Shown: positions 31,279 through 43,060 of the stretch, one piece after another
Layout of the letters: the number at the start of each line of letters is the position of its first letter
Numbering within the stretch: the first letter of the stretch is position 1
Assembly: GCA_004431415.1 (NCBI GenBank)
Contig: QPMI01000427.1
Location: 62,001 to 126,000 of the forward strand
Direction: 5' to 3'
DNA length: 64,000 nt
DNA from: Cyanophora paradoxa
Lineage: Eukaryota; Glaucocystophyceae; Cyanophorales; Cyanophoraceae
Notes under the pieces: generated by a model
The model's input: only the letters and a program-made list of their open reading frames with translations
What the model was told of the DNA's origin: nothing
Databases searched by the model: none
Position numbers and translations under genes: made by a program

Positions 31279-33837
31279 TCAGAGAAGGACTAGGGGGGGC
31301 AGGGAAGTACGGAGCCGCTGAGCAGGTGGCGACGGTGAGGGTGCAGGGGAGCGAATCCGTCGCAAAGTCGGAACAGGCTGACGGGGCTCGGCATATGTAG
31401 CCGCAGCTGCAGGAGCTGGAGCAAGCACTGGGGGTGCCGGATCCGGAGACTGGAGGCGGGGGCGCTGGGCAGGAGGCACAGGATCTGGAGGATTCTCTGA
31501 ACTAGAGGGGGTTCGAGGTCGGCGAACGCCACGGGCGTTAGCAGGATGTTTATCAGCCCGAACATGACGGTCACGATCAGCAGAAGACTGAAAGTTCTTC
31601 CCACAAATAGGGCATATTAATGTGGAGGCAGAAGCGGCGCTAGCGCTAGCATCGGCAGACGAGCTCAAACGAGAACTCGAGGGAGCCGGGACCGAAGCTG
31701 TATCAGCGCTAGCAGATGGCCTCGCAATGTGCTGAACTTGAGGATTCACGCCGACGCCATTAACTGTAGTAGCAGGCCTAGGGGTAGCGACTGCAGGGGG
31801 GCCCGGGACCGCGACTGCTGGGGGGCCCGAGCGCTGTAGAGGGATAGCTCCGCGCACAGAAAAGAAGCTCGCATCAAAAATAGATTGAGGGGGGCTAGGG
31901 CGGTCACGTGACTCAGGGTTTGAACCATCGTAATCAGAGCCCTCCCCTAAATGCCGTAAACGAAGAAGCTCAATGCGCTCGACAGCAGGAGGCAACGTAA
32001 TCTCGAGAATATCCAGAAAACGTTTCCACAGGTTTAGCAGAGCATTAACGGAGTACACTGGTACCCGCTCAGCAAGTAAATTATCGGGTGAGAGATATGC
32101 ACGGGACAGCTGAAAAATTGCGTAAATGCCCGCCAAAATATAACCGAGATACCGAACACAGAAATCGGCATCCACAGAAGATGTGATCAATGTCCCCGCA
32201 ACACCGGGAACTTGTGGATCTAGAATAGCGGAGAACGTAATAGGAGGCAATGGTAAAGAGGGCTGCACGTCCTCGGGCAAAGCCTCTGCTAAGGATGTGA
32301 GCTCAGCATGCATGGCCCGCCAAAAACCCTGCACCACAGGGCAATCAAAGAAAACGTGCCGCACTGAACGATGCTGCCCATCATTACAAGCGCGGCAAAA
32401 AATAGCCGCGACCGGCGGCCGTTGTAAAGATGGGAAAGCCTTATATCGGAGACGGAAGAGGACATCGAGCCACAGCATAGGAAAGGCACGAAGGGCGACG
32501 AGCTGAGACACGCGATTAAGAGGGAGATCCAGACCCCAGTGTTCTGAAGGCATCTTAGCCCTACTCCGCACCCGCCACAGTCGCTGTACCTCGAGCTGGT
32601 AAAAGCGCCGAACAGAAAAGCCCTGAAGCGTGAGCATCTTATCGAATGTGAAAGCAAAATTGCTGTAGGAAAGCGTAGCTGTCGAACCCGTGCCAAGCGA
32701 AACCAGAATTGGACGCGAACCTCTGCGCAAAGAAATAAAATACTGGGAGGAGAGCACATGAAGCGGCAAGAGGCCAGCTGGTACGCCAGGGTACAAGAGC
32801 GGATCTGGAGGGCGGCCACGGGGCCACGGGACGAAATCCAACACCCGTGGGACAATCTCACCTTCAAAAAGAGGGAAGGCCACAAAAAAGCCCGAGGGAC
32901 CCCTCAGATACACATATTTATCATCTTTCGATTTATACCATAAGAAACGTTCCGGTACGGCATTAGCAGTAAGCGTTGTAAGCCAACTGGATGGCAGGGC
33001 ACGACAAATTTGATCAAAGGCAGCAGTATAATCAACTAGCATTGCAGGGGGAGCACGAAATCGGTGCAACTGTACATCCCAAATGTCAGCGACGCGCTGT
33101 ACACCGGCTCTCGCAAACTCAGTATGTGTCTGTGCTGCAATGTCACTAGGAAGAACATATAAAGGATTAAGAAAAATAGGCTGGGTCAAAATTTGATGCA
33201 CGGTTGTAGGAGATGCAACGGCTTGACGATCTCGCCACGCCTCAAACAGCATCTGCCAAAGCGGTGGCAAATGCAATCTTGGCAAGATGGCAGACACATC
33301 AAGCCCCAAAATGACATTAGCATAAGAGAATGGAGCCAACTGACGGTCTATTTGGTATTGAATATATTCCTTCCAAGGAGCTGAACAGGCCGGGTCGTTA
33401 AGGAAGGCAAGCCATTTAGATTTTAAAGCCAGCGAAAACGTAACAATATCTGGGCAATTTAATCCACCGTCTTTAAACGGAAGCGCCGTAACATATGTAG
33501 ATACGGAGCCGCGTACACCCGAAAAGTTGCGGATTAAATTACTCCAAGCTTTATAACGATCACCTCCCGGTTCTAAAATATACAGCGGATAATGTAGTGA
33601 TCCCACAATAGCAGCCCACGCAAGTAAAACACCAGAGCGTAGAGGCATCCGATTCCGGTTAACTGACTGTGCGCGCAGAACGAGAGCAGCAGTCTTTTTA
33701 TTCCAAAACCGGTCATGCACTAGCTCCAGAGGGAACCCGAGATATTTGGCGATCTTGGCATCTGCGGAAATCTCAGAAGGATCAACCTTCATACGCTCAA
33801 AAGGACAATCAGGTGGAAGAGATAAATTTGAGTGCAT
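31279..33837 (-). pseudogene. LINE reverse transcriptase C-terminal part with zf-RVT and C2H2 finger
   Basis: An 852-codon frame continuing the polymerase after a frame change (LTGAKINLEKSHILP lies just upstream of the first Met). It contains a long connection region, a zf-RVT-like Cys/His motif (CRACNDGQHRSVRHVFFDCP) and a classical C2H2 finger (CPICGKNFQSSADRDRHVRA), followed by a Pro-rich tail. It corresponds to the thumb and C-terminal domain of LINE ORF2-type proteins. Confidence 0.8.
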
Positions 33838-33878
33838 GGGTAGTATATGCGATTTTTCGAGATTAATTTTCGCCCCTG

Positions 33879-34871
33879 TTAACCGTTGAAATTTCTTAAT
33901 GAGAGCGTCCCAAATGGGAATTCCGCAAAGGAGGCAATAAGGGGAACAGTATCATCAGCAAACTGGAGGACCTTGCATATGGACCGCCCAGAAATTTGCA
34001 CCCCGCGTATACGGGGTTCAGTATCGATTAACATGATTAATAGATGCGCACACAAATTATATAGATATGGCGATAGAGGACCACCCTGCCGGACTCCGCA
34101 CCGGATGGGAAACCGAGGCGTTGTCCAGCCATTAATATGGATCATCCCCGACAGATCAGAATACAAAAGACGGACCCAGTCAGTAAAGTATGACCCAAAT
34201 CCATATTGATTCAAGGTCCAGAAAAGAAACTCCCAATTCACCCGATCATAGGCTTTGGAGAAATCAAGGAACCCCAAACAAAGTTCCTCGAGATCGGGAT
34301 TATCCCCCTCATAATACATCAATAAATATACGAGCATAAATTGATGCACCGCAGAACGTTTGGTGATAAAACCCGACTGATATTTTGATATTAAGCGGGG
34401 CATGATAGGGGTCAAGCGGTTAGATAATGCCCGCTCGACTGCTCGCTCCTCTACATTCGATAGAGCGATAGGCCGACGGTTAGTGACCAAAGTCGCATCC
34501 GTACCAGGTTTCGGAATTGGGACAATGAGGATATCTCGTAGCGAGCCAGGGGCCGCCTTCCGATTATGCATAGCCTTAAGGTATTCCATAAAATCTGGAC
34601 CAATGTCGCCCCAGAAAGTACTATAAAATTCAGGTACTAAACCATCAAGTCCAGGGGATTTTCTAAGCCCAGATATATCCTTAAACGATTGCAACAATTC
34701 ATAGGCGGCCAGTGGGGTATCGAGATCCACGGCCTCCCGCGGAATGAGTTTATAAGGCGCATACAGTGACGCACATTCAGCCCGTTCATCACGATGCGCC
34801 GCCACCACACTTTGAGCTTGCTGACCATCGTATAAATCAGCGAAATGAGCTGCCGACAACGTCATAAGCAC
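33879..34871 (-). pseudogene. LINE reverse transcriptase palm and fingers
   Basis: A 330-codon frame with ordered RT blocks: SPGLDGLVPEFY, RPIALSNVEERAVERALSNR, LGFLDFSKAYDRVNW (first catalytic Asp), GVRQGGPLSPYLYNL and LQFADDT (FADD catalytic pair). It ends soon after in a frameshift (FAEFPFG; the next frame continues PIWDALIKKFQ). This is typical non-LTR RT. Confidence 0.92.
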
Positions 34872-35353
34872 AAAGGGATTATCAGAAGCATAAGAGGGAT
34901 CCGGGGTGTTGGCCGCCGGAGTTTATTCTCACATCCGGTCTCCTGCTCAGCAGTTCCGAAATAATGAGTGAAAAACTCCCGCCTCGATGTGGCCTCGTTC
35001 TGACTTGAGAATAGCGAGTCAGCTTGAACGGCAGCCCTACACACTTGAGGCATGCGCTCCCGCAGCTCTCTATAAAGAGCAGAGCGGCCACTCAAGAAAC
35101 TGTCCCGTAAGATCTCGCCCTGCGAATAGGCGGTGATGAGACGTTCGAGACGTTTCATGGCAGACCAGTAAGCCGACTTATTCTTGCGCCGCTCAGTCGA
35201 CTCCCACGCAGAGAGAGCAGTCTGTAGATACCGTTTAAGAGCTTCGAAGCGAAGAATAGAATCGGATGCAGGCGAAGGCCACTCAGCACGCCACATCTGA
35301 AAAACCTTCCGAATTTCAGCGAGATACGCTGGGTTCTTCCCATAAAGGTCCAT
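34862..35353 (-). pseudogene. LINE linker between endonuclease and RT
   Basis: A helical, Lys/Arg/Glu-rich frame (for example KRLERLITAYSQGEILRDSF) connecting endonuclease and RT. It overlaps the endonuclease frame at one end and changes frame again at NKLRRPTP, after which DPSYASDNPFVLMTLSA leads into the RT. Confidence 0.75.
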
Positions 35354-36180
35354 CGCATCTTCCAGCGACCCGGCCCACGCTGATGAACTGGAGGGGACAG
35401 CGTGAGTTGAATTCCAATGTGATCAGAAAGAGGCCTATCAAGATGTCTGGAAGTGTATTTCATCCATGGGACGAGCACTGGGTTCCATGCGAGTAGGGAT
35501 TGAGAGACAAAGAAATAATCTAGACGAGATTCGACGGCCCCCGAGGCTGCCTGGGCATTAGTCCGATAAAACGTTTTAAATCGATTAGACCGGCGCTCAT
35601 CCGTACAAAGCGATGCAACATCCTGGAGTTGATATTGCGAGCAAACCGCTTCAAAGGATGCAGGGGGCGACACCCGCCCCGAAGTACTGTTCGCGTCAGA
35701 AGGCAAAAGGTGAAAGTTAAAATCACCACATAAGATTAAATGGGACCCCACAGGAACGACCGACTCCAGAGTATGACACAATGTCTCGTAGAAGCCTAAC
35801 CGTTCAGCATCCTGAACAGGTGCGTAAATGTTGCACAGGTAAATATTTACAGTTCCAGAGCGCAACAGGAACAGCTGCAGCCGGGAACTCTGTGCAGGAG
35901 CTAGCGAGGTAATGCTAAATCGCTTATTAGGGAAGAGAGTAGCTACACCTTGACTGGCAACTTCTGGATTGAAAGCCCAGTACGAAGGGGTAGCCCCCAC
36001 TTGCCTTTCAGAAAAGCAGCGTCTACTTTACTCGATACGTGAGTTTCCTGTAAACAAACTATGGATTTGCGAGACTGTTCACGAGCACACTTAAGGAGAT
36101 AATCAACGTGGTGCATACCAAGTGAAGCACAGAAGCTTGTGTCTCCTACTAATTTCCTGCAACGTTCAGGGAGACAATAT
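35155..36180 (-). pseudogene. LINE apurinic-like endonuclease
   Basis: An endonuclease/exonuclease/phosphatase domain. VCLQETHVSS (about 36080, a different frame) is the metal-binding Glu block, then NIYLCNIYAPVQD, LILCGDFNFH, SRLDYFFVS and LSDHIGIQL, giving the catalytic Asp/Asn, the Asp-Tyr block and the SDH triplet. The main frame starts at 36000. The N-terminal segment (SLNVAGN at about 36175) is followed by two in-frame stops, so the enzyme is not intact. Confidence 0.88.
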
Positions 36181-36499
36181 TGATGGCCATAGTATGATCA
36201 CGGTGGTTTAAAGAATCCAGAGAAAACTATGTACAAGCTTAAATTGAAGAAGGGCAAAATACGAGACGACCCTACTTGCCAGTGCCAGAACCGGCACAAG
36301 TGCCAGAACCGGCACCCCGAACGCGTGTTGGAATTGTACGGCCGGCGGCAGCGATCTGCATGTTCGTCATCTCCGTGGGCAGGCCAGCGGGCTGCGCTCA
36401 GAAACAAGGTGAGGGCGAGTTGAAAAAAGTAATAAGAGTGCCAATTTATGAGATGTCTATGCATCGTATTTAAACAGTAATCCAGTTTTAAAGCCCAGA

Positions 36500-36586
36500 T
36501 CAGAACAATTGCAAGTTCAAGGTGCCGCAGCTGCAGCGCAGCCTTGGCATCATGCCGCAGCTGCAGTGCAGCTTTGGCAGTCCACA
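36500..36586. repeat. Short tandem repeat GCCGCAGCTGCAG-type
   Basis: Two copies of about 28 bp reading ATGCCGCAGCTGCAGTGCAG and variants, just upstream of the left inverted arm, inside the presumed LINE leader. Confidence 0.6.
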
Positions 36587-36789
36587 ACGGGCCGCTCCGG
36601 CCCCCCTCCGCCCCCGTCCGCAGCTCCCTCCCCTCGTAGCTCGGCGGACTTCATACAGTAGAGAACTAAGAGAAGTCGGTAATTGGAATTCCAAGTTCGC
36701 AAGCTTATTTTATATTCCTAGTCTGCGAGTCTGCGACTACTGTAATTCGGGTAATATTTAAGACCCCAAAATAATTAGTAATGCCGGGG
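36587..36789. repeat. Inverted repeat, left arm (203 bp)
   Basis: Reverse complement of 36978-37180 with no difference noticed by eye. It abuts the right target-site duplication exactly and so sits at the 5' end of the LINE. Confidence 0.93.
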
Positions 36790-36805
36790 GAATTACCGGT
36801 ATACC
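36790..36805. repeat. LINE target-site duplication, right copy
   Basis: GAATTACCGGTATACC as at 30105. The arm at 36978-37180 has AATTACCGACTTCT here, so the target locus differed by an 8 bp insertion GGTATACC. Confidence 0.9.
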
Positions 36806-36977
36806 GACTTCTACTGTAAGTCGGGAAATATTTAGTATACTGGATCTTTATAGTACCAAAGTTTTCACTGCGCACACGGTGCGGCACACCCCCTACCAAA
36901 GACCCCGGGCCCTACTATAAAGCGCTCCGCGGCCAATTGCAAGTCTTAATTATTTTCAGCCTACTAAACCGGCCAAA
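36806..36977. other. Spacer between inverted arms
   Basis: About 170 bp of mixed composition, with CTACTGTAAGTCGGGAAATA resembling part of the arms. No gene seen. Confidence 0.5.
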
Positions 36978-37180
36978 CCCCGGCATTACTAATTATTTTG
37001 GGGTCTTAAATATTACCCGAATTACAGTAGTCGCAGACTCGCAGACTAGGAATATAAAATAAGCTTGCGAACTTGGAATTCCAATTACCGACTTCTCTTA
37101 GTTCTCTACTGTATGAAGTCCGCCGAGCTACGAGGGGAGGGAGCTGCGGACGGGGGCGGAGGGGGGCCGGAGCGGCCCGT
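36978..37180. repeat. Inverted repeat, right arm (203 bp)
   Basis: Partner of 36587-36789. Its right end overlaps the last codons and stop of the neighbouring minus-strand gene (stop at 37128-37130), so the left arm also carries a piece of that gene's 3' end. This arm is therefore the original sequence and the left arm a copy. Confidence 0.93.
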
Positions 37181-40100
37181 GGGGCCCGCCCTCGGCGGCG
37201 GCGGAGGCGGCGGCGGCGGCGGCGAGGGCGCCGGCCTGCGCGTCCTGCAGCTTCTGCATGTGAGCGCTCACGGGCCGCGCCACCACGCTTGACCCGGGCT
37301 GCCACGCGCCCCCGGCCCCGCCGCCCCGCCAGGCCCGCCGGCCGCCCCGGCCCCGCCCCCGGCCCGGGCCGGGCCCCACCGGCCGTGCAGGCGCGGCTGC
37401 TGCGCCGGGCGGGGGCCGGGGCGGTGCCCGGGCGGGATCCGGGGCGGTGGAGGGGCGGGAGCCGGCGGGGCGGTCGCGGGGCGGGGAGCGGGGCCCGAGG
37501 GCGGGGCCACGCCCGAGGGCGGGACGTCCATGCCCATCGCCCGCGCCGCCTCGTGGTTCACCCAGTCCACCGCGTCCACCGCCGGCACCGTCCCCTGCGC
37601 CCGCGCTCTGAGGGGACGGGCGGGGGCGGGGCGGGGGCGGGGCACCTGCCAGTTGAAGACGCGGTCGCAGGAGAGGCAGCGGGCCTTCTGGCCGGCCGGC
37701 GGGCTCTCCGCCTCCGCCCCGGCCCCGCCGCCGCCGCCGCGCTCGCCCGCATCCTGCCGCCCCTCAGCGCGGCCGAGCGAAGGGTCTCCGGCGCGGGCCG
37801 GAGGGCGGGGCGGGGCCGCGCGCCTGTTGAGGGCCCCGCGGTCGGGGGCGTCGGCGGCGGCGCGGCGGGCGGCGAGCCGCAGCTTCACGAGCTCGCCCCC
37901 ATCGCGTCCATCTGCGCCCCGCCCGCCCCGCCCCGTCAGCCTCCCCAAAGCAGAGAATAAGAATAAGCAGAGGCCGCTCGCTCGCGCCTGGGAGAAGACT
38001 TTCTTGAAGACGGCGGCGCAGTAGGCCTTGTCGGCCTTGAGGTCGACCTCCCCCGCCACCGCCGCCAGCCGGTCCCGCCGCTGCTGCTCGAGCCCCGCGA
38101 CGGCCCCCGCAGCGCCTCCAGCCCCCCCGCACCTGCCGCCGCCGCCCCGCTCAGCGGAGGCCCAGGCGAGGGCGAGGGCGGCCGGCCCCCGCGGACCTCG
38201 TCGAGGGCCTCGCGCTGGAGGCGGCCCTCCACCGCCGAGAGCGTCTGCACCCCCGCCGACGACGCCTGCACACCCGCGCCCAGCTCCCTCGTCAGCCTTG
38301 GCGGGGGCCGCGCGGGGCGGGCGGGGCGGGGCTCGTCAGCGAGCCTGGAGGTCGCGCTGGAGGAGGCGGAGGGCGGCGCGGAGCTCGGCGGCCTCCTTCC
38401 CGCCCTGCGCCTGCGCCCCGTCCAGCATCGCCACCGCCTCCTGCACCCGCCGCACCTCCTCCCGCGCCCCCAGCGCCGTCCGCAGCTGCCACTGCACGGC
38501 CCCGCGGGTCAGGGGTACGCGAATCGGGGGGAGGGGGGGCGGGAGCCGGGGGTACGGCGCGGACCTCGGTCTCCGCAAAGAGGGCGGCGAGGGGCGTCGC
38601 GGCGTCGAGGGGGCCGTCGACCGCGGGCGGGCCGGCCGCCGCCGCGGTCGCCGCGGAGCCGCGGCGGCCCTGCGCGTCCGGCGCGGGGCTCGCTGACGGC
38701 CGCCGCCCCTCCGAGGGCGCCACTGCGCCCCGCGTCGGCCGGCGACGGCGGGGCCGGGGCGGGGCGGGGGCGGGGCGAGGGCGAAGGGCGCGGGCGCGCA
38801 CGGCTCGTCTTGCGGCCGGCGGACGCGGCGGCGGCGCCGGCGCCCTGCGGGCCCGACGCGGGGGCGCTGGGGAGGCGGGGCGGCGCCGGCGGGCCCGCCG
38901 CTGGAGGCGGCGGCCTCGGACAGGGTGGAGAGGGAGGCGGGCGGGGCGGGGCGGCGGGGGGGAGGCCGGCGGCGGCGCCGGCGGCGCGGAGGCTCGCGAG
39001 GGCGCCCTGCGCGCTCTCCCGCATCCGCCGCGCCTCCTGCGCCCCGCCGCCCGCCTGCGCGTCAGCGACCAGGCAGACGCGGCGACTCCTTGCCCCCTTC
39101 CGGCGGGCGGGGCGGGGGGCCGCCCGGCGGGGCGGGCGCCCGGTTCCCCGCGCCCGTCCGGGGGGCGGGGCGGGGCGGGGCGGGCGGACCCGCTCGAGGA
39201 GGTCGAGGCGCTCGGCGTGGGCCCGCAGCGCCGTCTTCACGTCCTGCGCGAACGTACCCGCCCTGTACCCCCGCGTGAGGGGGGCGGGGGAGGGCGAGGA
39301 CGGGGGCGGGGGCGCACTCGGCGGGGTTCGTCCCGAGCGCGGCGGCGGCTGCTGCAGAGGCGGCGGGGGCCCGGCGGCGGGGGCCCGCCGGAGGGCATGA
39401 CGACGACGGCCCGGCGGAGGGGCGCGCCTTCAGCGCCACCAGCTCCGACCGCAGCGCCCGCAGCTCCGTCTGCGCGCCCGCCCGCCCGTCTGAGGGCGGC
39501 GGGCGGCGGGGCGGGGCGGGCGCGGGGGCGGGGGCGGGGGCGGGCCTGTAGGGCCATGCTCTCGTGGCTCCCCTCGCGCATCATGTCCTCCAGGTTCCCC
39601 AGCCGCCCCCGCACCGCCGCCACCGCCTCCCCGCCCGCCCCTGCTCCGCCACCACCCCGCTCACCCGCGCCTGCCCCGGCGCCGCGCCCGGCCCGGCTCA
39701 GCTGAGGGAGCGCGCGGCGGGCGGCAGGCGGCGGGCGGGCGGGCGGACCGCCTCGGCCTCGAGGCGGGCGACGGCGGCGTCGGAGGCGCGGGCGGCGGCG
39801 TCGGCACGGGCGACGACCTCGCCCTCCACGCGCCCCGCGAGCGCCTCGAGGCGGGCCCGGTCGCGCGCCGCCTCCTCGTCGCGCGCCTGCACCATCCGCA
39901 CGACCTCCGCCACGTCCGACCGGTCCGCCTTGTGCGCCATCGCCTCCTTCACCTTCGCCACCTCCTTCAGCGCCGCCTCCGCCCCGTCCAGCTGCTGCTG
40001 CTGCCGCTGCGCGCCCCTCAGCGGCGGCGCGGCGGCCGCGGCGGCGGAGGCGGAGGCGGGCCTGGAGGTGCAGGAGCACGGCCTTGAGGAGGTGCGTGAG

Positions 40101-40223
40101 GGGCTGGAACGCGAGGCTCAGGTTGAGCAGCTGGTCCAGCTGGATCGTCTCCCCGCCGACCGCGCTCCGCATGTGTTCATCCTTTCCGAATGTGTGGTAC
40201 TTTCCGTCCAAATCCAGCGAGAG
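37128..40223 (-). CDS. Coiled-coil protein, QRICH2/DUF4795-like
   Basis: Multi-exon minus-strand gene. An early exon (40223-40062) reads LDGKYHTFGKDEH and LNLSLAFQPLTHLLKAVLLH and has a GC donor. Next come heptad-rich exons: VAKVKEAMAHKADRSDVAEV (about 39965), LEDMMREGSHESMALQ, VKTALRAHAERLDLLERV, VRRVQEAVAMLDGAQAQ and VEGRLQREALDEVR. Nearer the 3' end are KADKAYCAAVFKKVF, MGAELVKLRLAARRA, QKARCLSCDRVFNWQ, VDAVDWVNHEA and QKLQDAQAGALAAA, with a stop at 37128-37130. The KADK--...F segment and the CLSCDR motif are characteristic of the DUF4795 domain of QRICH2, a sperm/flagellar axoneme protein, so a flagellar role is plausible (inference). Introns are very GC-rich. The first exon and start codon are not fixed. 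Divergent from the kinase gene. Confidence 0.5.
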
Positions 40224-40642
40224 CTGCGGGCGGCCGGGTCAGCGGCGGGCTTGCGAGGCCTAGCTACGGGCCCGCCGAGCGTGGGGGGGCGGCAGATGGG
40301 CGCACGAGAAGAGACTTGGCGTCCAATTGGACCGCCATCGCTGCTCGGCAGGGCCCCGCCGCCGCTCGCCGCCGCGAGTCGTCTGTGCAGCTCGGGGAGT
40401 CGCCGCGAGCTCACAGGCTGGTGGAAATGCTCAAAGGAGTCGACCGGAGTCGTTGGTTAGCTGCCGCCGAGCCACGACGAAGTTAGTTACGATCGACGAA
40501 GACTGAGGTTCGGCTCCGACGGGAACGGCTTTGCTTGGCCCTTTTTTTTCGAATCTGAGAGCGACCTGCACGGTCCCGCAGCAGCGCCCGTCGCACGAGA
40601 AAGAGTCGGGCGTGGCCAGGTGGGCCAAAGCAGCGCCAGCGA
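40224..40642. promoter_or_regulatory. Divergent intergenic region, probable shared promoter
   Basis: About 420 bp between the minus-strand coiled-coil gene and the plus-strand kinase gene, less extreme in GC than the introns. No TATA box stands out. It may also hold the first exon of the coiled-coil gene. Confidence 0.35.
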
Positions 40643-43060
40643 ATGCCCGAGGCGCCTCCCGCAGCGGAGTCGTCCACGAGGCACCTGCTGGACCGGAAAC
40701 TTTCAGCTGCCGCCGGCGAGGGCGGTCTTGACAAGCCCGAGAGCCCGCGGTCGATGGCGCCTGACGCCGGGGCGAAGGATGACGTGCGTGTCGTGGAGAG
40801 CGGCCCGTTCGTCGTGGTCGCGTTTGTAAATGCGAGGGTGCGCGAAGACGGGCCAGCTTTGCATCGCCCGCGCGCCGCGTGGCCTGAATGACCGATGCAG
40901 AGCGGGGAGCTCGACGGCCACTCGGTCTCCGAGGTGCTGCAGTCGCTGCCGGCCGTGCGGCAGCTGTACGACCTCCGAGCGAGCGGCCCGGCGCTCGTCT
41001 TCGACCGGACCGACCCCTCCGTGACCGCTTCGGCGTGCCGCGCGATGAGGTGCCCGCGAGCACCGCCGCGCCGAAGCGCTCCGTGCCGCTGCCTTCGCGC
41101 CGCCGCCGACGCGCCGCCGCCGCAGCATCGAAGAGCTCTCGAAGCACGCGCGGCTGGCGGTCATCTGCGGCGGCGGTGCGCCGCGGGCGGCGGTGCTTCC
41201 GCGCCGGCGGCCCGCGCGATTTGATCCCCGCCCGCCCGCAGGCGACGGCTCCGTGCAGTGGGTCATGTCGATGCTTGACGGCGTCCCCAACGCAACGGTC
41301 TGCTCGCTCCCCGCCGCCGCCCCCGCCGCCCCGCTCACCGCCCGGCCCCCGCGCGCGCAGTTCGCGCCCATGCCGCTCGGCACCAGCAACGGTCCGCCGG
41401 GCTGCCCCGCGCGCCCCGCCCTGCGCCCTGCCGCGCCGCGCCGACGCCGGGCAGACCTGTCGCACGTGCTGGGCTGGGGCCGCGCGTGCGGCAGCGAGCG
41501 GCGCGTCCGCCGCTTCGTCGAGTACATCGACCGCGCCAAGGAGATGCGCCTCGACAGGCCCGCCCTGTACCCCCTCCCGCCCCTCGACGTACCCCCCGCC
41601 GAGACGCCGGGCGGGCCGCAGGTGGGCCGTCCACTGCGTGCTGGGCGAATCGGAGCTCCCGATCGTGCCCCCGGCGCCCTCCCTGGCCCTGCCCCCTGCG
41701 GCCGGCGACCCGGACCCAGGCGCCCCGGCGGCACCGGCCGCCCCCGAGCCGCCGCAGCCGGCGCCGCTCGACCTGACGCCGCCGGCGGGGCCGTGCACGG
41801 CGGCGACCCCGCCGGGGCCCCGCGCCATGCGCCAGATGGCCGAGGCCAGCACCCGCCGCGGCGTCCAGCAGGTCGCCCCGTACCCCCCGCCAGCACCCCG
41901 TACCCCCCTCTTACCGCTCGCAGGTCTTCAACAACTACTTCTCCATTGGTAACCCCCTCGCCGCCCGCGCTCCCCCCAGCCCCCGACCGACCCCGCGCCC
42001 CCTCCGCAGGATTCGATGCACAGGTGGACGCCCCGGCTCGCGGGGGCCTGTACCCCTCTCCAACTCCCCCCCCTCCTCTCAGGTGACGCTGGACTTCAAC
42101 GCGTGGCGGGAGGAGCACCCGCACCTCTGCCGCGTCCGCGAGATCAACAAGTTCTGGTGCGGCGCCGTACCCCACCCCTTTCTCCCCCCTCCAATCCCCC
42201 TCCCCGCGCAGGTACGCGTGGCACGGGGCGCCGCACCTGTTCCGGGCGGGGAAGCTGCACCGGCGGCTGCGGATCGTGGCCGACGGGCGGCCCGTCGAGC
42301 TCCCCCGCGGCCTCGCCTGCCTCGTCGCCGTGCGTACTCCAGCCCCTCGCATCGGCGCTGCAGCTGAGGCGGCGCTGAGGCGCCGCCCCCGCAGGTGAAC
42401 ATCCCGTCGTACGCCAACGGCATGGACCTCTGGCGCACCCCGCGGCCCCACCCGGTGCCCCCCGCGTTGGCGCCGGCGCTCTGCCCCCGCCCGGCCGGCC
42501 CCGCCCCGTTCCGCCTCGCTCACTGCTCCTTCGCCTCGGAAGGGGGAGCCGCCGGGCAAGTGGGCCCCCGCCGACCCCGACGACGGTGCGCACCCGTACC
42601 CCCCGCCCCGGCGGTCTCCACGCGAGGCGCCGCCTCGCCCCCTCACGGCGCGGGCTGCGCGCCTCGGGCTCGCAGGGCGGATAGAGGTGGTGGGGATGAC
42701 GGGCCCCGCGCACCTCTCCCTCGCCCGCGTCCGCCTCCGCCGCCCCATCCGCCTCGCCCAGGCCCGCCCCGCCCCGCCCCCCCTCCCTCCCCCCGGACCC
42801 TGACGCGCGTACCCCCGCCAGGCCCGCGAGCTCCGCATCGAGAACCTCACCGACGCCATGCTGCCCGCCCAGGTACCCCTCCCCAGCCCCCCCTCCCCTC
42901 CCCAGTCTCCCCCCACCCCCTTTGCCCACGGGGCGGCCAGATCGACGGGGAGGGGTGGGCGATCCCGCCGCGCCACACGGCCGTCATCTCCCTCCACTCC
43001 CGCGTCCGCGTCCTCCGGGGGTACCACGACCTCACCGCCCCCTCCTGCTGCTTCGGCTAG
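40643..43060 (+). CDS. Diacylglycerol kinase
   Basis: Phosphorylates diacylglycerol to phosphatidate using ATP. Start ATG at 40643 (MPEAPPAAESS). PFVVVAFVNAR joins SGELDGHSVSEVLQSLP across an intron, and this is the family VNPKSGG start with GG changed. The catalytic domain follows: LAVICGG joined to GDGSVQWVMSMLDGVPNAT (nucleotide-binding GGDG), FAPMPLGTSN joined to DLSHVLGWG. The accessory domain has FNNYFSIGFDAQ, VTLDFNAWREEHP, INKFWYAWHGAPHLFRA, NIPSYANGMDLW, IEVVGMTGPAHLSL, IRLAQARELRI and IDGEGWAIPP. Stop at about 43060. A Pro/Ala-rich insert of about 60 residues separates the catalytic and accessory domains. Introns use GT (GTCCGC, GTGCGG) and GC (41558) donors. C1 domains and EF-hands, usual in animal enzymes, are not visible, as in plant cluster II types. 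Confidence 0.85.

Larger units (their letters stand above)
30121..36789 (-). mobile_element. Non-LTR retrotransposon (LINE), full-length-like but degraded
   Basis: Minus-strand element with the 3' end at a poly-A (T run at 30121-30129) and perfect 16 bp target duplications on both sides. Order 5' to 3' on the minus strand: inverted flank copy (36789-36587), non-coding leader, endonuclease, reverse transcriptase, zinc-finger C-terminal part and a Ser/Pro-rich 3' region. GC is far lower than host sequence. The coding region is broken by about four frameshifts plus stops near 36160. It interrupts an AT-richer intergenic repeat related to 36978-37180. Confidence 0.93.
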
